The position numbers and the translations under genes were made by a program. Below, one piece after another: positions 26,237-34,392 of a DNA stretch of 64,000 bases. How positions within the stretch are numbered: position 1 is the stretch's first letter; each line of letters begins with the position of its first letter. This DNA is from Herbaspirillum sp. meg3. GTDB taxonomy: Bacteria; Pseudomonadota; Gammaproteobacteria; Burkholderiales; Burkholderiaceae_D. The notes beneath the pieces were generated by a model, which worked only from the letters and a program-made list of their open reading frames with translations, did not search any database and was not told the origin of the DNA. The stretch lies in contig NZ_CP022736.1 of the NCBI RefSeq assembly GCF_002257565.1, positions 682,001 to 746,000 of the forward strand. The letters are read 5' to 3'.

Positions 26237-27100
26237 ATGCTGTACCCAGAACTGTTTAAATCGCTCGAACAAGTCCGCTGGAATATGGATAAAGATATTC
26301 CTTGGGATAAATTCGATGCTTCGATGCTCTCCGACGAGCAAGCCCAGACCATTCGCATGAATGCGATCACTGAATGGTCGGCGCTGCCTGCAACGGAAAT
26401 GTTCCTGCGCGACAACCGCGGTGATAGCGACTTTTCCGCTTTCATGTCGGTGTGGTTCTTCGAAGAACAAAAACACTCTCTGGTGCTGATGGAATATCTG
26501 CGCCGCTTCAAGCCGGAATTTGCGCCGACGGAAGAAGAGCTGCACAACGTGCGCTTTGAATTCGATCCAGCGCCGCCGCTCGAAACCCTGATGATGCACT
26601 TCTGCGGCGAAATCCGTCTGAATCACTGGTACCGCTGCGCCTCCGACTGGCACACCGAGCCGGTCATCAAGCAAATCTACAAGATCATCAGCCAGGACGA
26701 AGCACGCCATGGCGGCGCCTATCTGCGCTACATGAAGAAGGCACTGGTCGAAGTCGGCGATACTGCGCGAGCAGCCTTCGCCAAGATCGGCGTGCTGATG
26801 GCATCCGCCCGTCGCACTGAAAAACCTTTGCATCCGACCAACCTGCACGTCAACCAGGCGCTGTTCCCGAACGACACCGTGCAAAGCCGTCTGCCGGATC
26901 CGGAGTGGCTGGAACATTGGCTCGATACGCAGATCAAGTTCGATAGTGAGTGGGAAAAGAAGGTCGTCGACCGTATTCTGCACAACATGTCCCTGCTGTT
27001 TGAGCGCACCTTTGAAACCGTGCAAGAGCTCAACCGCTATCGCAAGGAAATCGTCACCCGCATGGCGCCAGCAGCACCGGTGCAACCTGCTGCTGCCTGA
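26237..27100 (+). CDS. Ferritin-like diiron protein
   Basis: A 287-residue helical protein without signal peptide. Two ExxH motifs are visible: FFEEQKH (about residue 73) and QDEARHGGAYLRYM (about residue 155), with further acidic residues in the first and third helices (TEMFLRD; MHFCGEIRLNHW). These are the ligands of a ferritin-like four-helix diiron site similar to acyl-ACP desaturases. Substrate and product are unknown. The C-terminal QELNRYRKEIVTRM helix extends beyond the bundle. It is followed by its own terminator. Confidence 0.72.
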   Translation: MLYPELFKSLEQVRWNMDKDIPWDKFDASMLSDEQAQTIRMNAITEWSALPATEMFLRDNRGDSDFSAFMSVWFFEEQKHSLVLMEYLRRFKPEFAPTEEELHNVRFEFDPAPPLETLMMHFCGEIRLNHWYRCASDWHTEPVIKQIYKIISQDEARHGGAYLRYMKKALVEVGDTARAAFAKIGVLMASARRTEKPLHPTNLHVNQALFPNDTVQSRLPDPEWLEHWLDTQIKFDSEWEKKVVDRILHNMSLLFERTFETVQELNRYRKEIVTRMAPAAPVQPAAA

Positions 27101-27138
27101 TTTTTGGCTGACTCTGATCAGCTTGCAGTCTGACGACG

Positions 27139-27166
27139 AAAGCCGCACACTACGTGCGGCTTTTTT
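27139..27166 (+). terminator. Intrinsic terminator after the ferritin-like gene
   Basis: AAAGCCGCAC (27139-27148) pairs with GTGCGGCTTT (27154-27163) around a five-base loop, then TTT. Confidence 0.88.
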
Positions 27167-27241
27167 ATTTGGAAAAGTAGTGTGAACAAGCGTGCATGGC
27201 AGTAGCGTTGTGCGTAGTCAGAACAGAAGAGAAAGAACCCG

Positions 27242-27715
27242 ATGAGCGATTTTGAGAAGAAGATTTGCAGCCGTGCCGAACTGAAAGCACGTGTCGCCGC
27301 CTTGCCGCAGCCGGTCGTGCTGACCAACGGCGTGTTCGATATTTTGCATCGCGGCCACGTGACCTATCTGGCGCAGGCGCGTGCAGAAGGTGCGTCGCTG
27401 GTGGTGGCCGCCAATACCGACGCCTCGGTCAAACGCCTCGGCAAGGGGGATGATCGTCCGATCAATACCTGTGAAGACCGCATGGCGGTGCTGGCTGCCT
27501 TGGAATCGGTGTCGCTGGTGGTGCCTTTCGATGAAGACACGGCGCTGGAAGTCGTGCAAGAAGCCCGCCCGCAGATCTATGTGAAGGGTGGTGACTACGA
27601 CATGGCGGCCATTCCTGAAGGGCAAGCCGTTGCGGCCTATGGCGGCAAGTCGGTGGCCATCGCTTTCGAACATGATCGCTCCACCACCAAGCTGCTGGCC
27701 AAGGTGCGCAAATAA
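27242..27715 (+). CDS. rfaE2: D-glycero-beta-D-manno-heptose 1-phosphate adenylyltransferase (HldE C-terminal type)
   Basis: A 157-residue stand-alone nucleotidyltransferase, one domain of the HldE pair. It transfers AMP to heptose 1-phosphate for the lipopolysaccharide inner core. VLTNGVFDILHRGHVTYLAQAR contains the HxGH nucleotide-binding signature, and VKGGDYDMAAIPEGQAV is the usual substrate loop. In betaproteobacteria kinase (rfaE1) and transferase are separate genes, as here. GAAAGAACCCG precedes the ATG. Confidence 0.92.
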   Translation: MSDFEKKICSRAELKARVAALPQPVVLTNGVFDILHRGHVTYLAQARAEGASLVVAANTDASVKRLGKGDDRPINTCEDRMAVLAALESVSLVVPFDEDTALEVVQEARPQIYVKGGDYDMAAIPEGQAVAAYGGKSVAIAFEHDRSTTKLLAKVRK

Positions 27716-27753
27716 GCGCGGCCAGGCCGGAGTTCGGCAGCAATGCCGGCTAC

Positions 27754-27782
27754 AAAAAAAGCGGCCCGCAGGCCGCTTTTTT
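27754..27782. terminator. Bidirectional intrinsic terminator after rfaE2
   Basis: GCGGCC (27761-27766) and GGCCGC (27771-27776) around CGCA, flanked by seven A and six T. The genes on both sides converge. Confidence 0.9.
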
Positions 27783-27827
27783 ATTGCCCGTTTCTTGAAA
27801 CGGGTTTGTTACTGAACGTATTGCCGA

Positions 27828-28319
27828 TCAATGGTGCATGTGTTCCATGCCGCCCTTGTCGCCGCCTTTATCGGCTGTCTTGTCTTCGACGTAGACAGAG
27901 ACTTCCAGCTTGCCGGCTTTTTCAAATGTCAGGGTCATCGGGATCTTGTCGCCTGTCTTCAAAGGTTGGCTCAGGCCGATCAGCATGATGTGATAGCCGT
28001 TGCCCGGCTGCATGGCGATTTTTTCAGTCGGCTTGATGTCGATGCTGCCGACTTCGCGCATCTTCATCACGTTGCCTTCCATGGACATGGTGTGGATCTC
28101 CGCCGACTTGGCGATGGGAGAGGCGACGGCGATCAGCTTGTCGCCGGCTTTGCCCTTGTTTTCAATACTCAGGTAAGCACCGCCGGAGGGCTGACCCGGC
28201 ACGGTCGGGCGCGCCCATGGGTGGCCAATCTGCAATTCTGCCACCTTGTAATCATGCGCATAGGCGGTGCCGGTCAGGGCGAGAGCGGCAACGAGGGAGA
28301 GTAAATGACGGTAAGACAT
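27828..28319 (-). CDS. Periplasmic copper chaperone PCu(A)C
   Basis: A 163-residue exported protein with a signal peptide ending GTAYAHD. The PCu(A)C copper site is HTMSM...MKM...HIM (His and Met at about 96, 109, 131 and 133). The C-terminus is extra rich in His and Met (MEHMHH). Such proteins deliver Cu(I) to the CuA site of cytochrome oxidase together with Sco. The oxidase genes lie 8-17 kb away in this window. A DUF2946 gene is upstream on the same strand. Confidence 0.9.
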   Translation of the reverse strand: MSYRHLLSLVAALALTGTAYAHDYKVAELQIGHPWARPTVPGQPSGGAYLSIENKGKAGDKLIAVASPIAKSAEIHTMSMEGNVMKMREVGSIDIKPTEKIAMQPGNGYHIMLIGLSQPLKTGDKIPMTLTFEKAGKLEVSVYVEDKTADKGGDKGGMEHMHH

Positions 28320-28382
28320 GAGAATCCTTTGAATGTGGAGAGTAAGTCGCGAGGCTGGTGTACAGAGATGTCAGTGAAACAC

Positions 28383-28736
28383 TCAGGCCGGCGGCGCTCT
28401 CGCCCGGTTGTCTGCTTTCGATACCTGCGGGAAGTGCTCGCGCTGCAGCGCCTGCGCCGTCCGATACATCGATGTTGCATGGAATGCATCAACATTGCCA
28501 CCGGGCAAATCCAGTACATAGGGCTGGCCGTTGCTGCAATAACTGCAATGGGCGTGTACGGACGGATTCGGGGCGGGGCCGGGACTTTGCCATGCGGTAC
28601 TCGCACTGGTGGAGCAAATCGCCATGGTCGCCGTCGGCGTCTTCGTCGCCGCCAGAGAGGCGAGCGGCAACAGGCTGCCGAACGCCAGAGCGGCGATGGC
28701 AATCCAGGCAGCGAAAGAGCGAAGGGAGTATGGCAT
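28383..28736 (-). CDS. DUF2946 family exported protein
   Basis: A 117-residue protein with a signal peptide (SFAAWIAIAALAFGSLLPLASLAATK). A short mature part contains AICSTS and HAHCSYCSNGQP, the Cys/His cluster seen in DUF2946 proteins, which commonly neighbour copper-handling genes. It precedes the PCu(A)C gene by 63 bases and is probably co-transcribed. A metal-related role is inferred from neighbourhood and the Cys/His motif. Confidence 0.72.
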   Translation of the reverse strand: MPYSLRSFAAWIAIAALAFGSLLPLASLAATKTPTATMAICSTSASTAWQSPGPAPNPSVHAHCSYCSNGQPYVLDLPGGNVDAFHATSMYRTAQALQREHFPQVSKADNRARAPPA

Positions 28737-28939
28737 GGGCGCAGATTATATCAATTGAGGTTTTCGTGCTTTTCTCCATTCTCAATGCGAGCCGGATTGG
28801 GCGTTTCCGGGGCAATATTCAGGTGGTTTTGCGATAAATAAGAACGGATGTGCGAAAGATCGTGCCGGATGGTCGATTTTTGGTGCCGATGGCGCGCCCG
28901 GCAGCCGTTTCGGGCATGCTTCAAAATTGTTTACGTAAA

Positions 28940-28968
28940 TTGATTGTTGGCAGGCGCTAGGCTAGACT
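28940..28968 (+). promoter_or_regulatory. Predicted sigma-70 promoter of the ABC operon
   Basis: TTGATT (28940-28945), 17 bases, TAGACT (28963-28968), 45 bases before the first binding-protein gene. Just upstream lies TTTACGTAAA (28930-28939), a perfect ten-base palindrome that could be an operator. Confidence 0.6.
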
Positions 28969-29013
28969 TAGCGTCTTTTGTCGCTTTCACCTAATAATTT
29001 TGAGGAGACGCTC

Positions 29014-29991
29014 ATGTCCAGCATCAAAAAATTGTCGTTGCGCACTTTAGTCAGCACCCTGGCTTTGGCCGCGGTCTGCTCCGCGCCGGCTTTCGCAGCG
29101 GACAAAACTGTCCTGGTCACAGCTATTGTTGAGCATCCTGCTCTTGACGCGGTTCGTGACGGCGTCAAGGACGAACTTAAGGACGAAGGCTTCGAAGCCG
29201 GCAAGAACCTGAAGTGGGAATATCAAAGCGCCCAGGGCAACACCGGTACAGCCGCACAGATCGCCCGCAAGTTCATCGGCGACAAGCCTGACGCTATCGT
29301 TGCCATCGCGACACCGTCGGCGCAAGCCGTCGTGGCCGCCACCAAATCGATTCCTGTTGTCTACTCCGGCGTCACCGACCCGGTTGCTGCGCAACTGGTC
29401 AAGGACTGGAAGCCGTCCGGCACCAACGTTACCGGCGTGTCCGACCTGCTGGAACTGGAAAAACAAGTCGACCTGATCAAGCGCGTCGTGCCTAACGTCA
29501 AGCGCGTCGGCATGGTCTACAACCCGGGCGAAGCCAATTCGGCGGTGGTCGTGAAGGCATTGAAAGAACTGCTGGGCAAGTCCGGCATCAGCCTGGTTGA
29601 AGCCGCAGCACCGCGCAGCGTCGACGTCGGCTCCGCCGCCAAGAGCCTGATCGGCAAGGTCGACGTGATCTACACCAACACCGACAACAACGTGGTCTCG
29701 GCCTACGAAGCGCTGGTCAAAGTCGGCAACGACGCCAAGATCCCGCTGGTGGCTTCCGACACCGACAGCGTCAAGCGTGGCGCAATTGCTGCTCTGGGCG
29801 TGAACTACTACGACCTCGGCCGTCAGACCGGCAAAGTCGTGGCGCGTATTCTGAAGGGCGAAAAGCCGGGCGATATCGCTTCGGCCACCAGCAGCAAGCT
29901 GGAACTGTTCGTCAATACGACTGCAGCACAAAAGCAGGGCGTGACCTTGTCGGCTGACCTGATCAAGTCGGCCAAAACAGTCATTAAATAA
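29014..29991 (+). CDS. ABC transporter substrate-binding protein (ABC_sub_bind/TrpX-like), copy 1
   Basis: A 325-residue periplasmic binding protein. The signal peptide ends APAFAADK, and the mature part reads VLVTAIVEHPALDAVRDGVKDEL, the typical opening of pfam04392 receptors. GAGGAG lies 8 bases before the ATG at 29014. A TTG further upstream in frame would spoil the signal peptide. It is followed by a terminator-like hairpin, a second copy, a permease and an ATPase. In Gram-positive bacteria relatives bind tryptophan or tyrosine; the ligand here is unknown. Confidence 0.85.
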   Translation: MSSIKKLSLRTLVSTLALAAVCSAPAFAADKTVLVTAIVEHPALDAVRDGVKDELKDEGFEAGKNLKWEYQSAQGNTGTAAQIARKFIGDKPDAIVAIATPSAQAVVAATKSIPVVYSGVTDPVAAQLVKDWKPSGTNVTGVSDLLELEKQVDLIKRVVPNVKRVGMVYNPGEANSAVVVKALKELLGKSGISLVEAAAPRSVDVGSAAKSLIGKVDVIYTNTDNNVVSAYEALVKVGNDAKIPLVASDTDSVKRGAIAALGVNYYDLGRQTGKVVARILKGEKPGDIASATSSKLELFVNTTAAQKQGVTLSADLIKSAKTVIK

Positions 29992-30015
29992 GGCATCAGC
30001 ACATTGCGAAAAAAC

Positions 30016-30041
30016 AAGCGCCCGCCAAGAGGCGCTTTTTC
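30016..30041 (+). terminator. Intrinsic terminator between the two binding-protein genes
   Basis: AAGCGCC (30016-30022) pairs with GGCGCTT (30031-30037), followed by TTT. It may be leaky, since the operon continues on the same strand. Confidence 0.65.
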
Positions 30042-30082
30042 ATACAGACAGCATCACATAAAGAACTACACGAGGAGAGGAT

Positions 30083-31057
30083 ATGTTCACATTGACTAAA
30101 ACTTTGCGCGTCATCACCGGCGCGCTTGCGCTGGCCGCCGTTTGCGCCGCGCCGGCGCTGGCCGCCGACAAGAGCGTGCTGACGACGTCCATCGTCGAGC
30201 ATCCGGCATTGGATGCCGTACGCGACGGCACCCGCGACGAGCTCAAGGCAGAAGGCTTCGAGTCCGGCAAGGGCTTCAAATGGGAATTCCAGAGCGCCCA
30301 GGGTAATGCCGGCACCGCCGGTCAGATCGCCAAGAAATTCGTCGGTGACAATCCTGACGTGATCGTCGCTATCGGCACCCCGTCGGCACAGCCGCTGGTG
30401 GCATCGACCAAGACCATTCCTATCGTCTATTCGGCTATCGCCGACCCGATCGCAGCACAACTGGTCAAGGACTGGGGCCCGTCCGGCACCAACGTCACCG
30501 GCCTGTCGCATATGCTGGATCCGGTCAAGCAAGTCGAGATCATCAAAAAAGTGGTTCCTAACGCGAAGCGCATCGGCATCGTTTACAATCCGGGCGAATC
30601 CAATTCCGTCTCGGCGCTCAATGCGCTCAAGGCCGTGCTGGAAAAGCAAGGCATGACGCTGGTGGAAGCCGCGTCGCCGCGTTCGGTTGATGTTGCTCCC
30701 GCCGCCAAGAGCCTGATCGGCAAGATCGATGTGATGTACACCACGACCGACAACGTCGTCGTGTCGACCTTCGAGTCGCTGGCCAAGGTTTGCAACGACG
30801 CCAAGATCCCGCTGATCGCCTCCGACACCGGCAGCGTCAAGCGTGGCGCGGTTGCTGCACTGGGCGTGAATTTCTACGACCTGGGCCGTCAGACCGGTAA
30901 AATCGTGGCGCGCATCCTGAAGGGCGAAAAGCCGGGCGACATTCCATCGTCGACCAGCAAGAACCTGGAGCTGTACATCAACACGACCGCCGCGCAAAAG
31001 CAGGGCGTGACGCTGAGCCCGGACTTCCTGAAGTCGGCGACCAAGGTTATCAACTGA
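30083..31057 (+). CDS. ABC transporter substrate-binding protein (ABC_sub_bind/TrpX-like), copy 2
   Basis: A 324-residue paralogue of the preceding protein, about 70 percent identical by eye, with its own signal peptide (VCAAPALAADK) and ribosome site GAGGAGAGGAT. Shared blocks include VEHPALDAVRDG, RSVDV, AAKSLIGK and YDLGRQTGK. Differences cluster in the first domain (QPLVASTKTIPIVYSAIADP; LSHMLDPVKQVEII), where ligand contacts are expected, so the two copies may bind different ligands. The stop codon lies inside a perfect 30-base palindrome. Confidence 0.86.
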   Translation: MFTLTKTLRVITGALALAAVCAAPALAADKSVLTTSIVEHPALDAVRDGTRDELKAEGFESGKGFKWEFQSAQGNAGTAGQIAKKFVGDNPDVIVAIGTPSAQPLVASTKTIPIVYSAIADPIAAQLVKDWGPSGTNVTGLSHMLDPVKQVEIIKKVVPNAKRIGIVYNPGESNSVSALNALKAVLEKQGMTLVEAASPRSVDVAPAAKSLIGKIDVMYTTTDNVVVSTFESLAKVCNDAKIPLIASDTGSVKRGAVAALGVNFYDLGRQTGKIVARILKGEKPGDIPSSTSKNLELYINTTAAQKQGVTLSPDFLKSATKVIN

Positions 31058-31072
31058 TCAGTTGATAACCTT
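31043..31072 (+). repeat. Perfect 30-base palindrome over the stop codon of copy 2
   Basis: AAGGTTATCAACTGA (31043-31057) is followed directly by its reverse complement (31058-31072). The stop codon TGA forms the centre. There is no T run, so it is not a terminator; mRNA end protection or a processing site is plausible. Confidence 0.85.
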
Positions 31073-31122
31073 GCGGCTTGGTTTTGCCGGGCCGCATTCG
31101 TGGTACTCAGTCGTACTCGATG

Positions 31123-31157
31123 CATGCCGTGCGGCGCCACCAGCGCTCCACGGCATG
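31123..31157 (+). repeat. Second leader hairpin upstream of the ABC permease
   Basis: CATGCCGTG (31123-31131) pairs with CACGGCATG (31149-31157), followed by ATTTTC. It lies between the stop-codon palindrome and the terminator-like hairpin. Confidence 0.7.
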
Positions 31158-31167
31158 ATTTTCAGAG

Positions 31168-31232
31168 GACATTCGGCATCGACCAGCATGTTACCCACAT
31201 GCCGCACAGGTCAATGCCGAATGTGTTTTTTA
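31168..31232 (+). terminator. Terminator/attenuator directly upstream of the ABC permease
   Basis: ACATTCGGCATCGACC (from 31169) pairs with GGTCAATGCCGAATGT, with one mismatch. An inner stem GCATGT/ACATGC caps it, and GTTTTTTAAG follows. The permease start is only 15 bases further. It would let most transcripts end after the binding proteins and a minority continue into permease and ATPase. Confidence 0.72.
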
Positions 31233-31246
31233 AGAAAGACTTTTTT

Positions 31247-32140
31247 ATGTCGCTGTATACGCTCTTGGGCGCACTGGAAATCGGGCTGATTTTCAGTTTG
31301 GTCGCCCTTGGGGTGCTGATTTCCTTCCGCATCCTCACTTTCCCCGATCTGACCGTTGACGGCAGCTTTCCGCTGGGCGGCGCCGTGGCGGCCACGATGA
31401 TCGCCGCCGGCTACAACCCTTTTCTCGCAACCGGCGTAGCGATCCTTGCCGGTGCACTGGCCGGTTTCACGACCGCCTGGCTGAATGTGCGTCTGAAGAT
31501 CATGGATCTGCTGGCCAGTATTCTCATGATGATCGCGCTGTACTCCATCAACCTGCGCGTGATGGGCAAGCCAAACGTACCGCTGATCAGCGAACCGACC
31601 ATTTTCAGCATCCTGTTGCCGGACTGGATGCCCGACTATGTCGAACGTCCGCTGGTGTTGATCGTGGTTGTGGTGCTCGCCAAACTGTTGCTGGACTGGT
31701 TCTTCTCTTCCGAAATCGGCCTGGCCATGCGCGCCACCGGTGCCAACGCCCGTATGGCGCGTGCGCAAGGTATCGCGACCGGCCGCGCCACGCTGGCCGG
31801 TATGGCGCTGGCCAATGCGTTGGTGGCCTTGGGTGGCGCATTGTTTGCGCAGACTCAGGGCGGCGCCGACATTTCCATGGGCATCGGCACCATCGTGATC
31901 GGCCTGGCGGCCGTGATCATCGGTGAAAACATTCTGCCGGCGCGTCGCCTGGTCTGGACCACGCTGGCCGTGATCCTTGGTGCGATTCTGTACCGCTTCT
32001 TCATCGCGCTGGCCTTGAACAGCGATTTCATCGGCCTGCAAGCGCAAGACCTGAATCTGGTCACCGCCGTGCTGGTCATGCTGGCGCTGGTGCTGCCGAT
32101 GGGCAAGCGCAAGCTGAAACTGCTGCGTAAGGGAGCTTGA
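31247..32140 (+). CDS. ABC transporter permease (TrpY-like/branched-chain type)
   Basis: About 297 residues with eight to nine membrane segments. SLYTLLGALEIGLIFSLVALGVLISFRILTFPDLTVDGSFPLGGA is the usual N-terminus of permeases paired with pfam04392 receptors, and EIGLAMRATGANARMARAQGI is the cytoplasmic coupling loop that contacts the ATPase. Longer in-frame starts (31100, 31214) run through the leader hairpins and were rejected. It is followed at once by the ATPase gene. Confidence 0.88.
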   Translation: MSLYTLLGALEIGLIFSLVALGVLISFRILTFPDLTVDGSFPLGGAVAATMIAAGYNPFLATGVAILAGALAGFTTAWLNVRLKIMDLLASILMMIALYSINLRVMGKPNVPLISEPTIFSILLPDWMPDYVERPLVLIVVVVLAKLLLDWFFSSEIGLAMRATGANARMARAQGIATGRATLAGMALANALVALGGALFAQTQGGADISMGIGTIVIGLAAVIIGENILPARRLVWTTLAVILGAILYRFFIALALNSDFIGLQAQDLNLVTAVLVMLALVLPMGKRKLKLLRKGA

Positions 32141-32141
32141 T

Positions 32142-32936
32142 ATGTTGAAGGCAAACGATCTCAAAATTACCTTCAATCCAGGCACACCGATTGAAAACCC
32201 CGCGTTGCGCGGCCTCGACCTGGAAATCCCGACCGGCCAGTTTGTCGCCGTGATCGGCTCCAACGGCGCCGGCAAGTCGACTTTCCTCAATGCGATTTCG
32301 GGCGACCTGCTGGTGGATTCCGGCAGCATCGAAATCGACGGCGTCGACGTCACGAAGAAACAAGCCTGGGATCGCGCCGGCATGGTGGCGCGCGTGTTCC
32401 AGGATCCGATGGCGGGCACCTGCGAAGCGCTGACCATTGAAGAAAATATGGCGCTGGCGATGGCGCGCGGCAAACGCCGTGGCTTCGGCTTCGCCATCAA
32501 GCGCAACATGCGCGAGCTGTTCCGCGAGAAGCTGTCGATTCTGAATCTCGGTCTGGAAAAGCGTCTCACCGACCGCATCGGCTTGCTGTCCGGCGGCCAG
32601 CGTCAGGCTGTCAGCCTGCTGATGGCATCCTTGCAGCCGTCGCGCATTCTGCTGCTGGATGAGCACACTGCTGCGCTTGACCCGAAGACTGCGGCATTCG
32701 TGCTGGAACTGACCGCCAAGATCGTCGCCGAAAGCAAGCTGACCACCATGATGGTGACCCATAGCATGCGTCAGGCGCTGGACTACGGCGACCGCACGGT
32801 GATGCTGCATCAGGGCAAAGTGGTGCTGGACGTGTCCGGTGAAGAACGCGCGGGTCTGGATGTGCCTGATCTGCTGAAGATGTTCGAGCGCACACGTGGG
32901 GAAGTGCTCTCCGACGACGCGTTGCTGCTGGGGTAA
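32142..32936 (+). CDS. ABC transporter ATP-binding protein
   Basis: A 264-residue ATPase. Walker A is GSNGAGKST, the Q-loop VARVFQDPMAGTCE, the signature LSGGQRQAVSLLMA, Walker B ILLLDEHTAALDP, and the H-loop MMVTHSMRQAL. It energises the permease encoded two bases upstream. GGGAG stands before the ATG within the permease end. A strong terminator closes the operon. Confidence 0.93.
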   Translation: MLKANDLKITFNPGTPIENPALRGLDLEIPTGQFVAVIGSNGAGKSTFLNAISGDLLVDSGSIEIDGVDVTKKQAWDRAGMVARVFQDPMAGTCEALTIEENMALAMARGKRRGFGFAIKRNMRELFREKLSILNLGLEKRLTDRIGLLSGGQRQAVSLLMASLQPSRILLLDEHTAALDPKTAAFVLELTAKIVAESKLTTMMVTHSMRQALDYGDRTVMLHQGKVVLDVSGEERAGLDVPDLLKMFERTRGEVLSDDALLLG

Positions 32937-32952
32937 TCGCTAGCGATAAAAT

Positions 32953-32979
32953 AAAAAGGCCGCGTTTGCGGCCTTTTTT
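32953..32979. terminator. Bidirectional intrinsic terminator after the ABC operon
   Basis: AAAAAGGCCGC (32953-32963) and GCGGCCTTTTT (32968-32978) around GTTT. It is shared with the convergent trmL. Confidence 0.92.
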
Positions 32980-33002
32980 ATTGCCCGAACCGGCCGGCGA
33001 TA

Positions 33003-33485
33003 TCAGCTGCCGCCAGCAAAGCCATTCTGCCGCCACGCTTCATACACCACCACGGCAACGGTATTCGACAAGTTCAGGCTGCGATTGTCCGGCCGCATCG
33101 GCAGGCGGATGCGCTGGCTGGCAGGGAAGGATTCACGCAGTTCCGGCGCCAGACCGCGCGTTTCTGCGCCGAACACGAATATGTCGCCGGGACGGAAGGC
33201 GACTGCGGCAAACGGTGTCGAACCATGCGTGGTCAGCGCGAACATGCGCGCTTCATCAAATTGTGGATCCGCCCGGCGTTTTTCGATGAAGGCGTCCCAG
33301 TCGGGATGCACCTGCATGGTCGCGTAGTCGTGATAATCCAGCCCCGCGCGTCGCATCTTGGCGTCGTCAAGCGGAAAGCCGAGCGGCTCGATCAGGTGCA
33401 GTTGCGCGCCGGTATTGGCGCACAGGCGGATGATGTTACCGGTATTGGGGGGGATTTCCGGCTCGACCAGAACGACGTGAAACAA
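33003..33485 (-). CDS. trmL: tRNA (cytidine(34)-2'-O)-methyltransferase TrmL
   Basis: A 160-residue SPOUT methyltransferase, normal length. FHVVLVEPEIPPNTGNIIRLCANTGAQLHLIEPLGF is the family start, and the knot motifs are FVFGAETRGLAPEL and IRLPMRPDNRSLNLSNTVAVVVYEAWRQ. It methylates the wobble base of tRNA-Leu isoacceptors. It lies downstream of comF on the same strand (48 bases). Confidence 0.93.
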   Translation of the reverse strand: MFHVVLVEPEIPPNTGNIIRLCANTGAQLHLIEPLGFPLDDAKMRRAGLDYHDYATMQVHPDWDAFIEKRRADPQFDEARMFALTTHGSTPFAAVAFRPGDIFVFGAETRGLAPELRESFPASQRIRLPMRPDNRSLNLSNTVAVVVYEAWRQNGFAGGS

Positions 33486-33533
33486 ATGATTCTCCTTGAA
33501 TGAAGCAACTGATGATGCAGATGAGAGTCTGCG

Positions 33534-34295
33534 CTATTTCGATATCGTGCGCGCAAACACGATATTGGTCACGCGCCGGGCGCCAAAGCGCTTGAGCGTG
33601 GAAGCGATTTCGTTCAGTGTTTCGCCGGTGGTGATGACGTCGTCAATCACGCCGATATGCGCGCCGCGCACGTAGTTCATCGCTTGTGTCGGCACCACGA
33701 AGGCACGGCTGATGTTGCGTCGGCGCTCTTCGGTGGGTAGCGTCGCCTGGGCCAGGGTGTCACGCAGGCGAACCAGCAGCTGCTCAAGCGGGATATTGAG
33801 TTGGCGCGACAGCGGCCGTGCGATCTCCAACGATTGGTTGAAGCCGCGTTCCTGGAGTCGTGATTTCCCCAGCGGCACCGCTGTCAACAGTGTGGGCAGC
33901 GCTAGGCCGCGGTCGGCGTAATGCACGGCTGTGTCCCGCAACATTCCGGCCATCAGGGGCGCCAGCGGCAGCTTTGCGCCGAACTTCAGTGCCAGCACTA
34001 ACTGGTCGGCCGGTGCGGCATAGTCGGCCACCACGATGGTTGCGTCAAAGGACGGCTTGTTCTTCAGGCAGTCGCCGCAGCGGATTTCCTTTGCTGTAGT
34101 CGGAATCGGCATGGCGCATTGCACGCAGCGGCGTGGGCGCGTCGTGAAATGTTGTTCGTGGCAAGGCTCGCAGACGGCATTACGGTCGGTCTGGCCACAC
34201 AGCACGCAGGATGAGGGCAGCAGTTGCGGCAGCCAACGCGGCCAAAGCAGGCTTCGGGTCACGCTTTTAGTTACACCTTGCAGGCGGACGAACAT
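33534..34295 (-). CDS. comF: ComF family protein (phosphoribosyltransferase fold)
   Basis: A 253-residue protein. The N-terminal zinc-finger region has four Cys pairs (CVLCG, CEPC, CVQC, CGDC). It is followed by LVLALKFGAKLPLAP and the PRTase domain with VPLGKSRLQERGFNQSLEIA and the PRPP loop HIGVIDDVITTGETL. ComF/GntX proteins are linked to DNA uptake in competent bacteria. The presence of comF beside damaged pil genes elsewhere in the window does not prove competence. Confidence 0.9.
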   Translation of the reverse strand: MFVRLQGVTKSVTRSLLWPRWLPQLLPSSCVLCGQTDRNAVCEPCHEQHFTTRPRRCVQCAMPIPTTAKEIRCGDCLKNKPSFDATIVVADYAAPADQLVLALKFGAKLPLAPLMAGMLRDTAVHYADRGLALPTLLTAVPLGKSRLQERGFNQSLEIARPLSRQLNIPLEQLLVRLRDTLAQATLPTEERRRNISRAFVVPTQAMNYVRGAHIGVIDDVITTGETLNEIASTLKRFGARRVTNIVFARTISK

Positions 34296-34392
34296 CGCGG
34301 ATTATCCTGACGGCTGAGGGTGGGTTTGCACCAAAAATGGGGATTTGGACTACACTAGCGCCGATTATCTCATCTTGCCCGTCCGATTTTTC

